From Gorsachius magnificus (lineage: Eukaryota; Chordata; Aves; Pelecaniformes; Ardeidae): 64,000 bases of DNA. The first letter of the stretch is position 1; each line of letters starts with the position of its first letter. A program made the translations under genes and the position numbers. The notes under the pieces were generated by a model. It was not told the origin of the DNA, ran no database searches, and saw nothing but the letters and a program-made list of their open reading frames with translations. The stretch lies in contig CM067085.1 of assembly GCA_034008185.1 (NCBI GenBank), positions 53,874,602 to 53,938,601 of the forward strand. Reading direction: 5' to 3'. Shown one piece after another: positions 61,301 to 64,000 of this stretch.

Positions 61301-64000
61301 TGAACTAAAAATTAAGATTAAATATTAAAATGCTGCTTTGTGCATTGTGCCATTCCTTTAAAGTGAAAAATTTACCAAATACACTTCAACAAAATATTTT
61401 AACGTATTTTAGTCTGTTTTTTTAATGTAAGGTAGTACCCTTGATCCCCATATGCTTTTTCTTTCTGCTTTTCCTATGAATGTTGCAGCCCTTTTCACAT
61501 AATTCTAGGCAAAATGGACTGTTACTTTAATGGAATTAGTTCAAGGAAAAAATGCAGGATTACCAGAACAAAACCCCTCAATTAATTTTATTAATGTCCT
61601 ATTTAATTTTTTTGAAGCAAAACTTAATTAACACATAACTACACTAAGTAGAGATGTACTTAGTCTTGTTAGAGACTGCTGACAACAATAATATCCATCT
61701 ATAATATTTTTTCTTCCTGCTGCCTGACAAAGGTAAAGCTAAATAAAAGAATGAATTCCTTCTATGAAAAAAAGAATAGTTGAGAGATTAGTTAATTTAC
61801 TAATTATTTTTTTTTATTTAAGAGTAACCTCTATACATTCATTAAACTTGCTTTATTTAGCCATCCTATTTCAGATTCGAGGTCGGTGTCTTAGCCCATT
61901 TTTGGGTTTTTTTGTTCGTTTGTTTTTGTTTTCAACAACTGCAAAAAATTTTGTCACTAGTTTTCAAGGCCTTTTTTACCGTGAACTGAATAGGATGACA
62001 TTTTTCTGGAATACTCAATGCCATTAACTCATTAAGCTCATTTATTTCAGGAAAATATATTTGGTACCACTAATCTGGTATACAGAATACATGAATCTGT
62101 AGAGACAAGAGGAGAGGAAGACAAATCTATTTTCTGTTTTTCTATAAGTATACTTCTTCATACAACTAAGAATGATGAATGAAAGGGAGCATTTTACGAA
62201 GCTGAAAACAAAGTCAGTGAAGTCTTTTAAGTCCAAGAAGAGTGGAAAAAACAACACTGGAAAAAAAAAACCACAGAAATATGACTATCAAAGAGAGTGG
62301 CTAGGAGATTAAAGCAGAAGAGAAAACCTCCAGAACACAATTTTGAGAAAAAGAGAGGAAATTCTGAGGCTGAAGTTTCTAAAGTATTGGCTAAAACCAA
62401 AAATACATTTTGGTAACTATAATATATAAAATTGTATCTGGAAAATACATGTTTTAATAGTCTGTAAATATACCAATGGTTATATTCTATTAGGTGTCCC
62501 AAGATTTTCAGATGGCCTTGAGCAATTTCAGGAAGCGGAATAAATATAAAGTATTTCTTGATTTGGAGTCAGGAACTAGTCCCTATTAAATTGTATGTAC
62601 ATCATCAAAAATATTCCAGCTCTTTAGGGTGTTGAAAACTCAGAGAGATGCACATCCACCTCTTTTCATGAGGTTCCAAGTCTCCCATCAAAGAAGAGTC
62701 AACTTACCTTAACAATCTATTTGGGAAAAGTTGTAGGAACTGTTCATGTAGGCTTGACAGGAGATCTCTTTTCTGAGTAGCTTCTAGTCAACGCAAAGCT
62801 TTTTTTACTGCTTTTTTAGGGTAACCTACCCATCTGATAGGGGGGTTCTTGAAGGGCACCAGGTTTGGCTAACAGTGAATGAAAGCCTTCTGAAAATGAA
62901 TTCACAGGGTTTTAAAAGCTCAGTGAAATAGCAGTAGTGAATAGAGTTCTCTTAGCATTAAGTGAAACTTGGAAATCAAGTATATCGTAAGGCCTCAACG
63001 TTTTCTAGAGTAACAATATGTACCTCTTGAAGATCAGCAACTGTGTGAAAAGAAACACCAGAATAACATTTGCCATTCCATAGATGCCAGTGGGTTCCAG
63101 CAGTAAAAGATATTGTGAAAGGAACTGAAGGAAACAAATGGAATTTATTTAAAGTTTCTAAGAAGTATCAGTGACTGAAATATATTTCACTTTTATTGTT
63201 TTCTAAAGATTAAGAAGATAAAAATGTACACAGGTTTGGTGCAGGAAAATATCAAACAAAACATCTTGTTTACAAGACAAAATGATGTAAATAGTTCTGC
63301 AAAATCCGAAAATATCAGTCAGTACCTCAGGCCAGATTCTTAAACAAGTGAAAACAAACGAGTGAAAACAAATGACTGTGGGGAAAAAAAGTCATGCCAC
63401 TAAATTCAGTTCAGTATAACTCAGCCAGCTTCAATCATACTGCTACAGCATATTTCAGGTCACAGGGTGGATATACGTAGATGGTATGGTAGAAATAATG
63501 AAGGAAAAGTGGTTGGTTCTTTTTTTTTGTTTCCCTCACCTCTGGCAATTAATTTTTCAAGTCACCACAAAGATCAACAATTTGAATAGATGACTAATAC
63601 AAATGAGTGTCCAAAACATGGTGCTGTGAGAAAGTAAATCTCTTCCTTTATAGAGATTCTTTCCCTGTTTAGTTTTCTCTGGTTGACAAATTGCCGTGTC
63701 TCATAGACCCCCATCATCTCTAATAGCTGCCCCTGCAAGCTGACCTGCAGCTTGCACCTTCTTCCTTTACTGATGCACCTGGGCCCAGTTCTGCACGGAG
63801 TTGCATCATGCAGCTTTTGAAATAACATGACTCTTTGCAAAGCTCCTTGATACCTGTGAGGATTGTTGGCTTTTTCCTTTCCAGCTTCTGTTTTTTGTTA
63901 TTCTAGAAACTGCTGTGCCATCAGTGTTCCCTGATCTTTTGTAAAATTAGTATCAGCCTCCTGCCTCCACCTCTGTGTGGTTGTAGGATTAATTAATGTT
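55361..64000. other. Unique AT-rich non-coding sequence
   Basis: No gene or mobile element was recognised. The interval contains a TA-rich run (56704-56718), a poly-T run near 57379-57393 and several short A runs. A minus-strand frame at 63574-63840 (88 codons) has no recognisable motif. Confidence 0.5.
56704..56718. repeat. (TA)n microsatellite
   Basis: A short alternating TA run of about 15 bases. Confidence 0.85.

Noticed and set aside
63574..63840. 88-codon minus-strand frame near the window end
   Set aside because: No recognisable domain or clear splice boundaries, and neighbouring sequence lies beyond the window.
1..64000. CRISPR arrays, tRNA or rRNA genes, bacterial-type operons
   Set aside because: No regularly spaced direct repeats, cloverleaf-type sequences or rRNA segments were seen, and repeat content is avian nuclear.

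Overview
This window looks like avian nuclear DNA from a gene desert or a very large intron. The main evidence is repeat content. It has several CR1 (chicken repeat 1) LINE copies, including the classic avian CR1 3' ends with short terminal repeats related to ATTCTATG. It also has two solo LTRs of the roughly 550-590 bp ERVL-like type found in birds. Base composition is AT-rich. I found no rRNA, tRNA, CRISPR array, operon or convincing multi-exon protein gene. Most open frames outside the repeats are short and look like chance.

Layout: 1-5010 is unique non-coding sequence. 5011-5790 is CR1 copy A (+), in which endonuclease sequence is joined directly to the 3' end with the whole reverse transcriptase missing. 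6620-7173 is solo LTR 1 (+) with a perfect 5-bp target duplication. 12395-12982 is a second LTR of the same family in the opposite orientation. 12988-30096 is unique sequence with G-rich and C-rich tracts and two weak spliced-exon candidates. 30097-30628 is CR1 copy D (-), a 5'-truncated 3' end of another subfamily. 36440-36885 is a much older CR1 reverse-transcriptase relic (-). 37168-39012 is CR1 copy B (+) with a 258-codon open stretch covering the RT core. 49554-49851 is an unassigned open frame followed by an AATAAA signal, the best candidate for a real coding exon. 53346-54828 is CR1 copy C (+), with a five-run C tract just upstream of it. 55204-55360 is a decayed CR1 3' end (-). The remainder to 64000 shows nothing I can name.

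The strongest unusual signal is between CR1 copies B and C, which lie about 15.8 kb apart in the same orientation. They share 426 consecutive identical bases, while the sequence on both sides differs by roughly 15-25% by eye. This looks like a sharply bounded gene-conversion tract, or else an assembly artefact. I found no sign of a new enzymatic or defence system in this window.
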